A DNA stretch of 64,000 bases from contig JAGCFO010000028.1 in the NCBI GenBank assembly GCA_017650105.1, positions 1 to 64,000 of the forward strand, in the 5' to 3' direction. Below the pieces are notes generated by a model, which was not told the DNA's origin, made no database searches, and saw only the letters and a program-made list of their open reading frames with translations. A program made the translations under genes and the position numbers. Origin of the DNA: Bacteroidaceae bacterium. Its GTDB lineage: Bacteria; Bacteroidota; Bacteroidia; Bacteroidales; Bacteroidaceae. How positions within the stretch are numbered: the first letter of the stretch is position 1; every line of letters starts with the position of its first letter. This document shows positions 42,218 through 51,373 of the stretch, one piece after another.

Positions 42218-43525
42218 GTGTTGACGCCATTAATCCTTGTCTCTGCTGCGCTGTCGGTAACTGCGCCGTCGGCGGGAGCTATCGTTGCGTTGTGCCTCGT
42301 TGTTTTGCTGCTCGTATGTTCGGGATTCGTCTCAGCATCCGAAACGGCTTTCTTCGCACTCTCTCCTTCCGACAAAGCGTTGGTTGAAGAGAGCGACAGC
42401 ATGCATGACCAAATCATCCAGCGCCTTCTCGGCAACCCCGAGAAGCTGCTCGCCACCATCCTCATCTCAAACAACCTTATCAACGTGACAATTGTTCTGC
42501 TGAGCAACTTTGCGTTGATGAACATCTTCCATTTCGGCGCCCCGTGGGTGGAGTTTCTGTGCATCACGGTGCTGCTTACCTTCATCCTTTTGCTTTTCGG
42601 CGAGATTTTGCCGAAGCTCTATTCGGCCAGCCGTCCTCTCCATTTCTGCAGGAAAGCGGCTCCCGGCATTTTCGCCCTTACGAAGGTGTTTTCGCCCCTT
42701 GCCAATCTGCTGGCGCACTCTTCTGCTCTTGCCGACAAGATTGCCTCCGGGCAGGAAAACCTTTCCGTCGACGACTTGGAGCAAGCGCTTGAACTGACGG
42801 ATAAAAAGGAGATTTCGGCTGAGCAGAACATTCTGGAGGGCATCATTCGTTTCGGCGACGAGACTGTTCGCGAGGTGATGACTTCCAGGCTCGATATGAT
42901 GGCGTTGGACGTTGCCGACGACTATTCCGAAGTGTTGCGCCAAGTGGCTGAAAACATCTACTCGCGCATCCCTGTCTACGAAGACACGGTGGACAACATC
43001 AAGGGCATACTCTATATTAAGGATTTGCTGCCTCACCTTCACGAGGCGCCCTCCTTTGCCTGGCAGAAGCTGATGCGCCCTCCCGTCTTCGTACCAGATA
43101 CGAAACAAATCGACGATCTTCTCCGTGAGTTTCAGCGAGATAAGCGTCACATCGCTATCGTTGTCGACGAGTATGGAGGTACTCTCGGGATGGTTACGAT
43201 GGAGGACATTCTTGAAGAGATAGTAGGGGAGATAAATGACGAATATGACGATGCAGATAAGAGCTATACTCGCCTGAACAACAACACTTACATCTTCGAG
43301 GCGAAGACTCTTCTCTCCGATGTCTGCAAGGTGCTTGACATCGACGACGTTACCTTCGACGAAGTATCGGGAGACGCCGATTCGCTGGCAGGACTTCTGC
43401 TTGAGCTGAAAGGAGACTTCCCGCGCCTGAACGAAGTTATCCGATATAGGAACTTTTCTTTCGAGGTGCTCGAGATGGACGATCGGCACATAGTGAAGGT
43501 TAAAGTGATTGTGCATGCTGTCTGA
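42218..43525 (+). CDS. gldE: GldE-like CNNM/CorC-type membrane protein
   Basis: 435 aa. DUF21-type transmembrane domain (three to four helices within residues 1-165; VCSGFVSASETAFFALSPSDK is the family signature), two CBS domains (EVMTSRLDMMALDV to LYIKDLLPHL; MRPPVFVPDTKQIDDLLREFQRDKRHIAIVVDEYGGTLGMVTMEDILEEIVGEI), and the C-terminal CorC/HlyC domain (AKTLLSDVCKVLDID). In Bacteroidetes this protein next to ssb is named GldE after gliding motility; a metal transport or signalling role is possible. No ATG lies near the N-terminus: the start is GTG at 42218 or TTG at 42221. Confidence 0.88.
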   Translation: MLTPLILVSAALSVTAPSAGAIVALCLVVLLLVCSGFVSASETAFFALSPSDKALVEESDSMHDQIIQRLLGNPEKLLATILISNNLINVTIVLLSNFALMNIFHFGAPWVEFLCITVLLTFILLLFGEILPKLYSASRPLHFCRKAAPGIFALTKVFSPLANLLAHSSALADKIASGQENLSVDDLEQALELTDKKEISAEQNILEGIIRFGDETVREVMTSRLDMMALDVADDYSEVLRQVAENIYSRIPVYEDTVDNIKGILYIKDLLPHLHEAPSFAWQKLMRPPVFVPDTKQIDDLLREFQRDKRHIAIVVDEYGGTLGMVTMEDILEEIVGEINDEYDDADKSYTRLNNNTYIFEAKTLLSDVCKVLDIDDVTFDEVSGDADSLAGLLLELKGDFPRLNEVIRYRNFSFEVLEMDDRHIVKVKVIVHAV

Positions 43526-44165
43526 GCGGGCGTTGTCGGCTGACGGGCTATCGGGATTTGCCGTGTGGCACATCACCGAGTCGGAGGAGGAGTTGCTGAG
43601 CCTGCTTCCTTCGGATGTGGATTTTTCCGATATCATGAAGGCGAAGAGCAAGGCGCGTCGTTTGGAGCGACTGGCTGTGCGCGCCCTTCTTGCCCAAACG
43701 CTAGGCAGGGAGCATATCATCAATAATCTTCCTTCGGGACGTCCCGTTCTTGTCGACGGCAGTTGGCAGATAAGCGTCTCGCACACATCGGAGTGGGCTG
43801 CCCTTGCGTGGAGTAAGCAGCAGGGTGTGGGCATTGACATCGAGCGCCGTTCGAATAGGGTGTTACGGGTGTCGAGCCGGTTTATCAACGAGAGCGAGCG
43901 TGAGGCAGCTCAAACGTTTGGCAATCTTACGTCGCCCGAGTACGAACTGCTGATATGGGCAGCAAAAGAGTCGCTGTACAAACTTCTCGACAGACGAGGG
44001 CTTGACTTGCTTCACAACGTGCAAGTGATTCCTGATGGAGCCATAAGTGAACGTGGTGCATGCAGTGTTCGTGTCGAAGGGGAAGCAAAGCATTTTCCGC
44101 TTCTCTATAGATTTCACCCAGAATATGTCCTTGCCGTAGTCGGCACATCAGTTTCCCAAGTGTAA
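43515..44165 (+). CDS. 4'-phosphopantetheinyl transferase superfamily protein
   Basis: 216 aa from the ATG at 43515, which overlaps the gldE stop by 11 bp; a TTG start at 43509 would add two residues. Motifs: ISVSHTSEWAALA, VGIDIERRSNRVLRVSSRF (magnesium-binding DxE) and WAAKESLYKLL. This group loads phosphopantetheine onto acyl carrier proteins. Its position after mutY, ssb and gldE is the usual Bacteroidales order, so this may be the housekeeping Sfp-type enzyme. Translationally coupled to gldE. Confidence 0.9.
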   Translation: MLSERALSADGLSGFAVWHITESEEELLSLLPSDVDFSDIMKAKSKARRLERLAVRALLAQTLGREHIINNLPSGRPVLVDGSWQISVSHTSEWAALAWSKQQGVGIDIERRSNRVLRVSSRFINESEREAAQTFGNLTSPEYELLIWAAKESLYKLLDRRGLDLLHNVQVIPDGAISERGACSVRVEGEAKHFPLLYRFHPEYVLAVVGTSVSQV

Positions 44166-44229
44166 TCTACAAGCAACGTACGAGGGGAATGAGCGATTTC
44201 GAAGATGTTGTTTTCTCGCGATTTGTTTT

Positions 44230-44301
44230 GCGCAACAAATAATTATTTTTGGAGAAGGGAAAATTTTTTTTGGAGAACAAATAAAAATTTTTCCCTTCTT
44301 C
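44230..44301. repeat. 21-bp repeat array, 3 plus units and 1 inverted
   Basis: Plus units at 44230-44250 (GCGCAACAA head), 44251-44271 (GGAGAAGGG with AAAATTTTTTTT) and 44272-44292 (GGAGAACAA with ATAAAAATTTTT); a minus unit at 44281-44301 (GAAGAAGGG with AAAAATTTTTAT) overlaps the last by 12 bp through the shared A/T tail. Confidence 0.82.
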
Positions 44302-44443
44302 ATATTTTGCGTTGCGTGCTTGAGGCGAAAACCTCCTTTCTCCAGTTTCGGCACGAAAGAGCAAATCAGGTAGAGTAGGGAAGCGAGGCATCCCTTTCAT
44401 TAAGGGAAGCGACAAAAAAAAGTGTTCAATTCAAACGAAAAGA

Positions 44444-44475
44444 TTTGGAAAAAGCGAAAAGATTCTCTATCTTTG
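44444..44475 (+). promoter_or_regulatory. Bacteroidetes promoter of the GH43-CE8-GH3 cluster
   Basis: TTTG (44444-44447), 20 bp, TATCTTTG (44468-44475): full consensus. It lies about 70 bp upstream of the GH43 start and probably drives the following four genes. Confidence 0.8.
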
Positions 44476-44547
44476 TGGAGTATTATGCGAAATATGTCCC
44501 TGCGTTAGCTTGCCGCGCTGGGCAAGACCTTTAATTGTATGCAAATT

Positions 44548-46236
44548 ATGAGAAATTGGCTAGTCTTTTCCTTGCTTGCCCTGTGGGGTATAGCTCTCGC
44601 TGCTCAGAAACCTTATGTGTCGGAAGTATGGTGTGCCGACTTGGGTAACGGGCAGTACAAGAATCCTGTGCTCTATGCCGACTATAGCGATCCTGACGTC
44701 TGCCGCGTAGGCAACGATTTCTATATGACAGCATCGAGCTTCAACTGCATTCCCGGTCTTCCCATCCTGCACTCGCAAGACCTTGTCAATTGGGAGATTA
44801 TAGGGCATGCGGTTCCCTGGGCCCTCCATCCGTTCAGCGACGTTAAGCCCCAGCACGGCAACCATATATGGGCTCCCTCTATCCGATATCACGACGGCAG
44901 ATTCTATATCTTCTGGGGTGACCCTGACGAGGGCGTCTATCAAGTAAGCGCCCAAACCGCCGAGGGCCCTTGGACTGAGCCCGTATTAGTTAAGGAAGGG
45001 AAGGGAATTATTGATACGACGCCGCTTTGGGACGATGATGGGCGTGTGTGGATGGTGCATGCATACGCCGGAAGCCGTGCGGGCTTCAAGAGCGTTATCT
45101 CCGTGTGCGAACTTAATGCCGATGCGACGAAGGCGATAACTCCCTCTCGCGTGGTGTACGACGGGCACGGCACAGACCCTACGTGCGAAGGGCCGAAGTT
45201 TTATAAGAAAGACGGGTACTATTATATTTTCCATCCGGCAGGAGGCGTGCAGACAGGCTGGCAAGTTGTCTTGCGCTCGAAGAACGTGTTTGGACCCTAC
45301 GAGAAGCGCACGGTGCTGGCTCAGGGAAAGACAAAAGTGAACGGTCCTCATCAAGGTGGATGGGTGACAACTCCAACGGGTGAGGACTGGTTTCTGCACT
45401 TCCAGGATGTGGGCCCCCTCGGGCGTATCGTACATCTTCAGCCTATGGAGTGGAAGGAAGGTTGGCCCGTGATAGGTATCGACAAGGATGGAGACGGATG
45501 TGGAGACCCTGTGGAGAAGTATCGAAAGCCCAACGTGGGACATCCCGTTGCGGTGTGCAATCCAGTTGAGTCGGATGAGTTCGACGGCACGACGATTGGT
45601 CCTCAATGGCAGTGGCAAGGAAACTTCAGCGAGAAATGGCACTATTGCGCAGCCGACAAAGGTTTGCTCCGCCTGTTTGCTTCTCCTGTGCCCGATGATG
45701 CCGTGAGTCTCTGGGATGTGAGCAATCTCCTTCTGCAGAAACCGACGGCTCCTGAATTCACTTGCACCACAAAGCTTACGTTCTGTCCTTCAGAGAAATA
45801 CTTTGGCGAGAGATGCGGGCTTGTTGTGATGGGACTGGATTATGCCGGATTGGTATTGGAGAATACAGCTGAGGGCATCGTGCTGAGCAAGGTTGTTTGC
45901 CAAAATGCCGACAAAGGAAAGACGGAAACGGTGGAAGAATCGAAAAAGCTGGCAGAGGCTTCTAACGGCGATAAGACACCTTCTTCAACCGTTTGGCTCC
46001 GTTGCAAATACACGCAGAACGGTATGGATGCCAAGAACAAACTTGACCAACATGTGGAGGTGATGTTTTCATACAGTACCGACGGCAAGAAGTTCGTCCC
46101 TCTGGGCAAGACTTTTGCTGCTCGGCAAGGGAAATGGATTGGTTGCAAGACGGGAATCTTCTGCAACCGCCCTGCAAAAGAGAAGGTGGATGGAGGATGG
46201 TGTGACGTTGATTTCTTCCACGTCTCGAAGAAGTAG
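44548..46236 (+). CDS. GH43 beta-xylosidase / arabinofuranosidase
   Basis: 562 aa from the ATG at 44548 (an in-frame ATG nine bases earlier is possible); signal peptide SLLALWGIALAAQ. GH43 blades: Asp in YADYSDPDVCRVGNDFYMTASSF, Asp in GIIDTTPLWDDDGR and Glu in TCEGPKFYKKDGYYYIF. The C-terminal 230 residues form the beta-sandwich found in xylosidase-type GH43 proteins (FSEKWHYCAADKGLLRLFASPVPDD). First gene of a plus-strand cluster with CE8, GH3 and a lipoprotein. Likely releases xylose or arabinose from arabinoxylan fragments. Confidence 0.92.
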   Translation: MRNWLVFSLLALWGIALAAQKPYVSEVWCADLGNGQYKNPVLYADYSDPDVCRVGNDFYMTASSFNCIPGLPILHSQDLVNWEIIGHAVPWALHPFSDVKPQHGNHIWAPSIRYHDGRFYIFWGDPDEGVYQVSAQTAEGPWTEPVLVKEGKGIIDTTPLWDDDGRVWMVHAYAGSRAGFKSVISVCELNADATKAITPSRVVYDGHGTDPTCEGPKFYKKDGYYYIFHPAGGVQTGWQVVLRSKNVFGPYEKRTVLAQGKTKVNGPHQGGWVTTPTGEDWFLHFQDVGPLGRIVHLQPMEWKEGWPVIGIDKDGDGCGDPVEKYRKPNVGHPVAVCNPVESDEFDGTTIGPQWQWQGNFSEKWHYCAADKGLLRLFASPVPDDAVSLWDVSNLLLQKPTAPEFTCTTKLTFCPSEKYFGERCGLVVMGLDYAGLVLENTAEGIVLSKVVCQNADKGKTETVEESKKLAEASNGDKTPSSTVWLRCKYTQNGMDAKNKLDQHVEVMFSYSTDGKKFVPLGKTFAARQGKWIGCKTGIFCNRPAKEKVDGGWCDVDFFHVSKK

Positions 46237-46350
46237 GCACTCTAGTTCCGCGATAGTAATGCTTCCAGTTTACAGAAAGGAATAACAATCGTCAACTGAA
46301 AATCCAAAAGAGTAATGTTGTTTTCACATCATAAAACTATTTGCCTGATA

Positions 46351-47325
46351 ATGAAAAGAAAGTCATTGTTTATTCTGGCGTTTCTTCTGTTATGCGGAAG
46401 TATGGAAACATGGGGCGCAAGTCCTGGATACAAGGATACGATAGTTGTAGCTCGCGATGGTACAGGAGATTACCGTACGCTGACGGAGGCATTTGAGCAT
46501 TGTCGTGCTTATATGGATTACACCGTCCATATTCTCGTGAAGAAGGGTTTTTATAAGGAGAAGGTAATCGTTCCTTCGTGGCTGGAGAACATTGTTATCG
46601 AAGGGGAAGATGTTGAAAACACCATCATCAACTATGATGACCATGCTAACATCAATAATATGGGCACTTTCCGCACATATACCCTGCGAGTTGACGGTAA
46701 TGCTATCACGTTTCGCAATATAACTATCGAGAACAGTGCTCCACAGATGGGGCAGGCAGTAGCTCTTCATACTGAAGGTGACAGATTGGTGTTTATCGGC
46801 TGTCGGATTCTCGGTAATCAAGACACTGTGTTCACGGGGCACGGAGGAGCACGTCTTTACTTCAGCAACTGCTATATAGAAGGTACTACTGACTTCATTT
46901 TCGGCCCTGCAACAGCGTGGTTCGAGAATTGTACCATTCATTGCAAACGTGATAGCTACATCACCGCAGCTTCTACTCCTGCTGATGTGAAATATGGCTA
47001 TGTGTTCAATAAATGTCGTGTCACGTATGCTTCAAATGTTACAAATGTGAAGTTGGGACGCCCTTGGCGCGACTACGCCTACACGCTTTTTATTAACTGT
47101 GATTTGGGTGAGTTGATTGCTCCCGTTGGATGGGTTTCGTGGAACGTTCCCCATCCGGAGCAAACCGTAAGGTACGCAGAGTACGGATGCACGGGTTCTT
47201 CTGCCCGAACTGAAGATCGTGTGTCTTGGGCACGGCAACTAAGTAAAAAAGAAGCATCTGAAATTACCTTAGAAAAAGTGTTGCTAGGATGGAATCCGCT
47301 TGCAAAAGAATTGACTAATAAGTAA
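46351..47325 (+). CDS. Pectinesterase, CE8 family
   Basis: 324 aa from the ATG at 46351, with signal peptide (SLFILAFLLLCGSMETWGA). Right-handed beta-helix of CE8: VVARDGTGDYRTLTEAFEH, GQAVALHTEGDR, catalytic Asp in GNQDTVF and in GTTDFIFGPATAWFENC, then LGRPWRDYAYTLFINC with the conserved Arg. It removes methyl esters from homogalacturonan, making it a substrate for the PL1 lyase encoded at 54.6 kb. It lies 115 bp after the GH43 gene and 20 bp before GH3. Confidence 0.94.
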   Translation: MKRKSLFILAFLLLCGSMETWGASPGYKDTIVVARDGTGDYRTLTEAFEHCRAYMDYTVHILVKKGFYKEKVIVPSWLENIVIEGEDVENTIINYDDHANINNMGTFRTYTLRVDGNAITFRNITIENSAPQMGQAVALHTEGDRLVFIGCRILGNQDTVFTGHGGARLYFSNCYIEGTTDFIFGPATAWFENCTIHCKRDSYITAASTPADVKYGYVFNKCRVTYASNVTNVKLGRPWRDYAYTLFINCDLGELIAPVGWVSWNVPHPEQTVRYAEYGCTGSSARTEDRVSWARQLSKKEASEITLEKVLLGWNPLAKELTNK

Positions 47326-47344
47326 ATATCACAATAGAGTACAC

Positions 47345-49987
47345 ATGAAAAAGATTTGTATCCCCTTTGTCGCTGCGCTACTGTTTGTAGCATGCAACCA
47401 CACGTCGACAACGTATGAGTTTCCTTTTCAGAATCCTTCGCTCTCTCCCGATGAGCGTGCTGCTGATTTGGTTTCCCGTCTGACGCTGGAACAGAAGACA
47501 TCCCTCATGATGAACAGTTCCCCTGCAATCCCGGAGTTTGGAATTAAACGCTACGACTGGTGGAGCGAGGCCCTTCACGGCTATGCACGCTCGGGTTTGG
47601 CTACCGTCTTCCCGCAGTCGATAGGAATGGCTGCTTCTTTCGACCCTTCGTTGGTGGAAGAAGTTTTCACGGCTGTTTCTGATGAAGCACGTGCCAAAAG
47701 TCATCATTTCGCACAAGAGGGCGACGGAGGACTGGGACGTTATCAAGGTTTAACGGTATGGACTCCCAATATCAACATCTTCCGTGATCCCCGTTGGGGA
47801 CGCGGGCAGGAAACCTATGGCGAAGATCCATTCTTAACATCTGAGATGGGCTTGTCGGTAGTCAGAGGACTCCAAGGTCCGGAGAACAGCAAGTACGATA
47901 AGTTGCATGCATGCGCAAAGCATTATGCCGTACATAGTGGGCCCGAGTACGAGAGACACTTTTTCAACGCCGATTCGATTTCGTGGCGCGACTTGAATGA
48001 GACATATCTCTATGCCTTTGAACGTCTCGTGAAAGAGGCGCATGTCCACGAAGTTATGTGTGCGTATAATGCTTTCGAGGGACAGCCTTGCTGTAACAGC
48101 GATCAGTTGCTGATGCAAATTCTTCGCAATAAATGGGGGTATGACGATGTGGTAGTTTCAGACTGTGGAGCTATCGGTGATTTCTTTTCCCCTAATTATC
48201 GAAACCATCGCACTCATCCTGATGCAGCCTCTGCTTCTGCTGATGCTGTACTTTCGGGTACCGACTTGGAGTGCGGAGGAAACTATCGTGCTCTTCCTGC
48301 TGCAGTTCAGAAGGGGTTGATTACTGAGGAGCAGATAAACAAGTCACTGCATCGCCTACTGAGAGCTCGTTTCCAATTGGGAGAGATGGATCCAGATAGC
48401 CTTGTAGAGTGGACTAAGATACCGATGAGCGTTGTTGCCTCGAAGGAACACGATGCTCTTGCACTTAAGATGGCGCGTGAGACGATGGTGCTGTTGCAGA
48501 ACAAGGATAATATTCTTCCACTTAATGCTTCCGATTATGTGGGAGGACGTCGTCTTGCCGTGCTGGGACCTAATGCTGCCGATAGTGTTTGCCTGTCGGG
48601 TAATTATAACGGAACTCCTCGTCACAGCGTGACAGTTCTCGAGGGTATCACCAAGTATCTTCAGCAACAGGGTGCCGATCCCTCGGTTGTGCTTTATGAT
48701 AGGGTGAGCGAGTGGGTTTCCCCTGAGAGTTTCGAGAGCCATTTCAACTATTGTTCTTTTAACGGAGAACCTGGCTTCTATGCTACTTATTTCAATACTC
48801 CCCAACCCTCAGGTAGGCCTGTGGCTACTGCCCATTACACAGCTCCTTTCCGCCTCTGCACTTCGGGAGGTACCGTGTTTGCGCCAGGAGTGAATCTTGA
48901 GCGTTTTTCAGCCGTTTACAAAGCAACTTATCTTGCTCCTATAACGGGAGATGTCGAGGTTCAACTGTTCGTCAATGGTTCTGGTGACGTCGTTGTGAAT
49001 GATAAGCAGATTTGCAGTTTCCGTGAAGGGCACGGTTCTCGCAAGAAATATGGTGTTTTCCATGCTGAGAAAGGAAAAATGTATGACATTACCATCAACT
49101 TCGCGTTTTTCCAGCCTGATGCTCAGCTTAACGTTGATCTTGGCATGAAGCAAGCCTTCTCCGACGAAGCCCTGCTGGCAAGTCTCGAGGGCATTGACGA
49201 TGTGATATATGTGGGAGGCATCTCTCCTCAGCTCGAAGGCGAGGAGATGAATGTTCATTTCGAAGGTTTCTTCGGAGGAGACAGAACGAGCATTGAACTT
49301 CCTGTCGTACAGCGCCACGCTCTTCAGCTGCTCCATGATGCGGGCAAACGAGTAGTCTTTGTCAATTTGTCTGGTTCGGCATTGGCGTTGGAGCCCGAGA
49401 CAGAGAGTTGCGACGCCATTCTTCAGGCTTGGTACGGAGGACAGAGAGCTGGCACAGCCGTTGCTGATGTGCTCTTCGGTGAATATAATCCTGCTGGTAG
49501 GCTTCCCGTTACATTCTATCGCAACGATGCACAACTGGCAGGCTTCGAAGATTATCACATGGCTTCTGGACATACCTATCGCTACACGAAAGCAGATCCT
49601 CTCTTCCCGTTTGGTTTTGGCTTGAGCTACACCACTTTTGAGTATGGAGAGGCAGATGCTAATCCCTCGATGAAGACAGGCAGACGCTATCGCATCACCA
49701 TTCCCATCTCCAACGTGGGTTCCCGCGACGGTGAGGAAGTGGTACAGTTGTACGTTAAGCGTGAAAATGACACCGAAGGCCCCTGCTATTCGTTGCGACA
49801 GTTCCGCCGTGTGCCTATCGCAGCGGGTGAGACCGTGAAAGTGCGTTTCAATCTTACGGAGCAGTTCTTCCGTTCCTACGATAATAATTCTGGCTCTCTT
49901 GTTACCCTTCCCGGCACCTATCGTATCTATTACGGCTCCTCCTCTTCAGAAGTAGACCTAAAGAATTTCCTTATGGAAGTGAAATGA
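47345..49987 (+). CDS. GH3 beta-xylosidase/glucosidase with PA14 insert, lipoprotein
   Basis: 880 aa. Lipobox LFVAC near residue 17. GH3 N-terminal barrel: WWSEALHGYARSGLATVFPQSIGMAASFDP, VWTPNINIFRDPRWGRGQETYGEDP and nucleophile Asp273 in VVVSDCGAI. The (a/b)6 domain is interrupted by a PA14-like module (about 470-620: PGFYATYFNTPQ, FSAVYKATYLAPITGDVEVQLFVNGSGDVVVNDK). The C-terminal FnIII-like domain follows (NVGSRDGEEVVQLYVKR). The order of motifs fits xylan-targeting GH3 enzymes of Bacteroidetes. Co-transcribed with CE8 upstream. Confidence 0.93.
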   Translation: MKKICIPFVAALLFVACNHTSTTYEFPFQNPSLSPDERAADLVSRLTLEQKTSLMMNSSPAIPEFGIKRYDWWSEALHGYARSGLATVFPQSIGMAASFDPSLVEEVFTAVSDEARAKSHHFAQEGDGGLGRYQGLTVWTPNINIFRDPRWGRGQETYGEDPFLTSEMGLSVVRGLQGPENSKYDKLHACAKHYAVHSGPEYERHFFNADSISWRDLNETYLYAFERLVKEAHVHEVMCAYNAFEGQPCCNSDQLLMQILRNKWGYDDVVVSDCGAIGDFFSPNYRNHRTHPDAASASADAVLSGTDLECGGNYRALPAAVQKGLITEEQINKSLHRLLRARFQLGEMDPDSLVEWTKIPMSVVASKEHDALALKMARETMVLLQNKDNILPLNASDYVGGRRLAVLGPNAADSVCLSGNYNGTPRHSVTVLEGITKYLQQQGADPSVVLYDRVSEWVSPESFESHFNYCSFNGEPGFYATYFNTPQPSGRPVATAHYTAPFRLCTSGGTVFAPGVNLERFSAVYKATYLAPITGDVEVQLFVNGSGDVVVNDKQICSFREGHGSRKKYGVFHAEKGKMYDITINFAFFQPDAQLNVDLGMKQAFSDEALLASLEGIDDVIYVGGISPQLEGEEMNVHFEGFFGGDRTSIELPVVQRHALQLLHDAGKRVVFVNLSGSALALEPETESCDAILQAWYGGQRAGTAVADVLFGEYNPAGRLPVTFYRNDAQLAGFEDYHMASGHTYRYTKADPLFPFGFGLSYTTFEYGEADANPSMKTGRRYRITIPISNVGSRDGEEVVQLYVKRENDTEGPCYSLRQFRRVPIAAGETVKVRFNLTEQFFRSYDNNSGSLVTLPGTYRIYYGSSSSEVDLKNFLMEVK

Positions 49988-50010
49988 CAGAATCTCAAAA
50001 ACAATATGAT

Positions 50011-50418
50011 ATGAAAAGTTTGAAAAAGATTTGCCTGATGCTGCCAGCCGTTGCGCTGATGCTCATCTCGTGTGTGGCAGACGAAAGTGATATGATTGTT
50101 GGTTCGTGGAAAGTGGTGAAAAGCGAAATTCACGGTTCCGATTTCTCGCCTTCCATTGGCGACGTGTTTAACTTCCATACGGGTGGCAACTATTCAGTGA
50201 TTGAAGCTGACGGTTCCAAGTCGTATGGCATTTGGGAATACCGCAACGAAAACGGGCGTTCGCTCTCTCTCTCTACCGACGATGGTGATGCCAACTATGC
50301 AGTTTACGAAATACAAACGCTCACGTCGCAGACGCTTGTGCTGGGTTTCGATTTCGGATTGATGTACGGCACCTACACTCTTGAACGCTTGCTCGACGGG
50401 AATTCCCGCGACAGGTAG
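50011..50418 (+). CDS. Lipocalin-like lipoprotein
   Basis: 135 aa from the ATG at 50011; lipobox LMLISC. The mature part starts with MIVGSWKVVKSEI, the usual opening of Bacteroidetes lipocalin-like proteins, then FNFHTGGNYSVIEADGSKSYGIWEYRNENG and a final beta-rich part. Binding partner unknown. A longer frame from the ATGA overlap with GH3 (49984) adds nine residues but breaks the signal peptide pattern, so the inner start is preferred. Last gene of the GH43-CE8-GH3 cluster; a 9-bp-arm hairpin follows at 50448-50473. Confidence 0.75.
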   Translation: MKSLKKICLMLPAVALMLISCVADESDMIVGSWKVVKSEIHGSDFSPSIGDVFNFHTGGNYSVIEADGSKSYGIWEYRNENGRSLSLSTDDGDANYAVYEIQTLTSQTLVLGFDFGLMYGTYTLERLLDGNSRDR

Positions 50419-50437
50419 TGGGCACATTTCTCCTTTT

Positions 50438-50529
50438 GTGTAGATGGGTGTAGATGTTTATACTCATCTACACTTATTTAATGCAATGGGAATCAGTACC
50501 TTCCATCGTAGGGGATAGGAGTGTAGATG
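50438..50529. repeat. GTGTAGATG repeats, three direct and one inverted
   Basis: GTGTAGATG occurs at 50438, 50448 and 50521, and inverted (CATCTACAC) at 50465-50473. The copies at 50448 and 50465 form a 9-bp hairpin with an 8-base loop followed by TTATTTA, a possible weak terminator for the lipocalin-like gene. The third direct copy lies 110 bp before the DUF6512 start and could be an operator half-site. Confidence 0.6.
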
Positions 50530-50590
50530 GTTTTCGAAAAAAAGTAACGCTTTACCTCATTTTTGCAACTCAGTTGCATTTTTGAATGGC

Positions 50591-50598
50591 TATCTTTG
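50591..50598 (+). promoter_or_regulatory. Possible -7 box (TATCTTTG) for the DUF6512 gene
   Basis: TATCTTTG matches the -7 consensus 33 bp before the ATG at 50631. The nearest TTTG (50562-50565) is 25 bp upstream, longer than usual. Confidence 0.5.
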
Positions 50599-50630
50599 CA
50601 GCAGAATCGAAAATCAGGCAAACGCATCAT

Positions 50631-51122
50631 ATGAAGAAGACAGAACGTCTACTTGTTATCATCCTTCTGACAGTAATAGGGACATGCATGCACTTTGTGT
50701 GTCACCTCCCGGGCTTCACGCATTGGATGGGAAACATTTTCCCCGTAAACGAGTGTGTATGGGAACACATGAAGATGGTTTTTTACCCTTTGCTGCTGCT
50801 TGCCCTCTATCTGTGCATTCGTTCTCGCAGCATTCATCCGTTTGGGGGGCCTGTCGTTGTTGCCTTTCCCGCTATGCTGGCGCAGATTGCCCTTTTCTTC
50901 TGCTATTGGCCCTTTTTCCACCATCCCGTACTTCTCCTCGACATCATCATTTATACTTCCGTGATGGTTCTTGCCCTTGTTTGGGGCGAGCGTTTGAGTC
51001 GGGTGGCTTGGGTGCGCAAGACTTGGTGGATATGGATACTTGTTGCCGTAGGCGTTATCCTCGCGTTGGGATACCTTACTTGGAATGCTCCCGACTGGTT
51101 CATCTTCACTTACACAGAGTAG
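50631..51122 (+). CDS. DUF6512-type membrane protein
   Basis: 163 aa from the ATG at 50631. Four to five hydrophobic segments: LLVIILLTVIGTCMHFVCHL, MVFYPLLLLALYLCIRS, VVAFPAMLAQIALFFCYWPFF, ILVAVGVILALGYL. The motif FPVNECVWEHMKMVFYP after the first helix is the hallmark of this family, which I recall as DUF6512. It carries conserved Glu-His residues at the membrane edge. Function unknown. It stands alone between a lipoprotein gene and a convergent glycosidase. Confidence 0.75.
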   Translation: MKKTERLLVIILLTVIGTCMHFVCHLPGFTHWMGNIFPVNECVWEHMKMVFYPLLLLALYLCIRSRSIHPFGGPVVVAFPAMLAQIALFFCYWPFFHHPVLLLDIIIYTSVMVLALVWGERLSRVAWVRKTWWIWILVAVGVILALGYLTWNAPDWFIFTYTE

Positions 51123-51172
51123 GTTTAAGCGGGTAGAGCAGAGCGCCTTCCATAGACGATTATTCTCAAAGG

Positions 51173-51235
51173 AAAAAAAATTTTCCCTTCTTCATCTCGC
51201 GCGCTGAAGAAGGAAAAAAATTTTTTTCTTTCTTC
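51173..51235. repeat. 21-bp repeat array, palindromic arrangement of 3 units
   Basis: Minus unit at 51173-51193 (GAAGAAGGG with AAAATTTTTTTT), centre ATCTCGCGCGCT, plus unit at 51206-51226 (GAAGAAGGA with AAAAAATTTTTT) and a minus unit overlapping it at 51215-51235 (GAAGAAAGA head). Lies between two convergent genes. Confidence 0.8.
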
Positions 51236-51373
51236 ATAATGATAGAGGTAAAAGTTAGCAAGTAAATTTACTTGAATCCTGCTGAGTTATGACAAAGAAT
51301 GGGTCGCCCTCAACCAAATTCTGGAAAAGACGATGCCTTGTAAAAAGTTTCTTCCAGAACAGAAAAGAGAGAT

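Larger units (their letters stand above)
44166..44547. other. Intergenic region (382 bp) with repeat array and promoter
   Basis: Lies between the PPTase and the GH43 xylosidase gene, both on plus. It holds the 21-bp array 44230-44301 and the strong promoter 44444-44475. No gene seen. Confidence 0.6.

Noticed and set aside
42467-43888. 473-codon open frame on the minus strand opposite gldE
   Set aside because: It is the antisense of a well-supported gene with strong codon bias; its translation has no recognisable domain.
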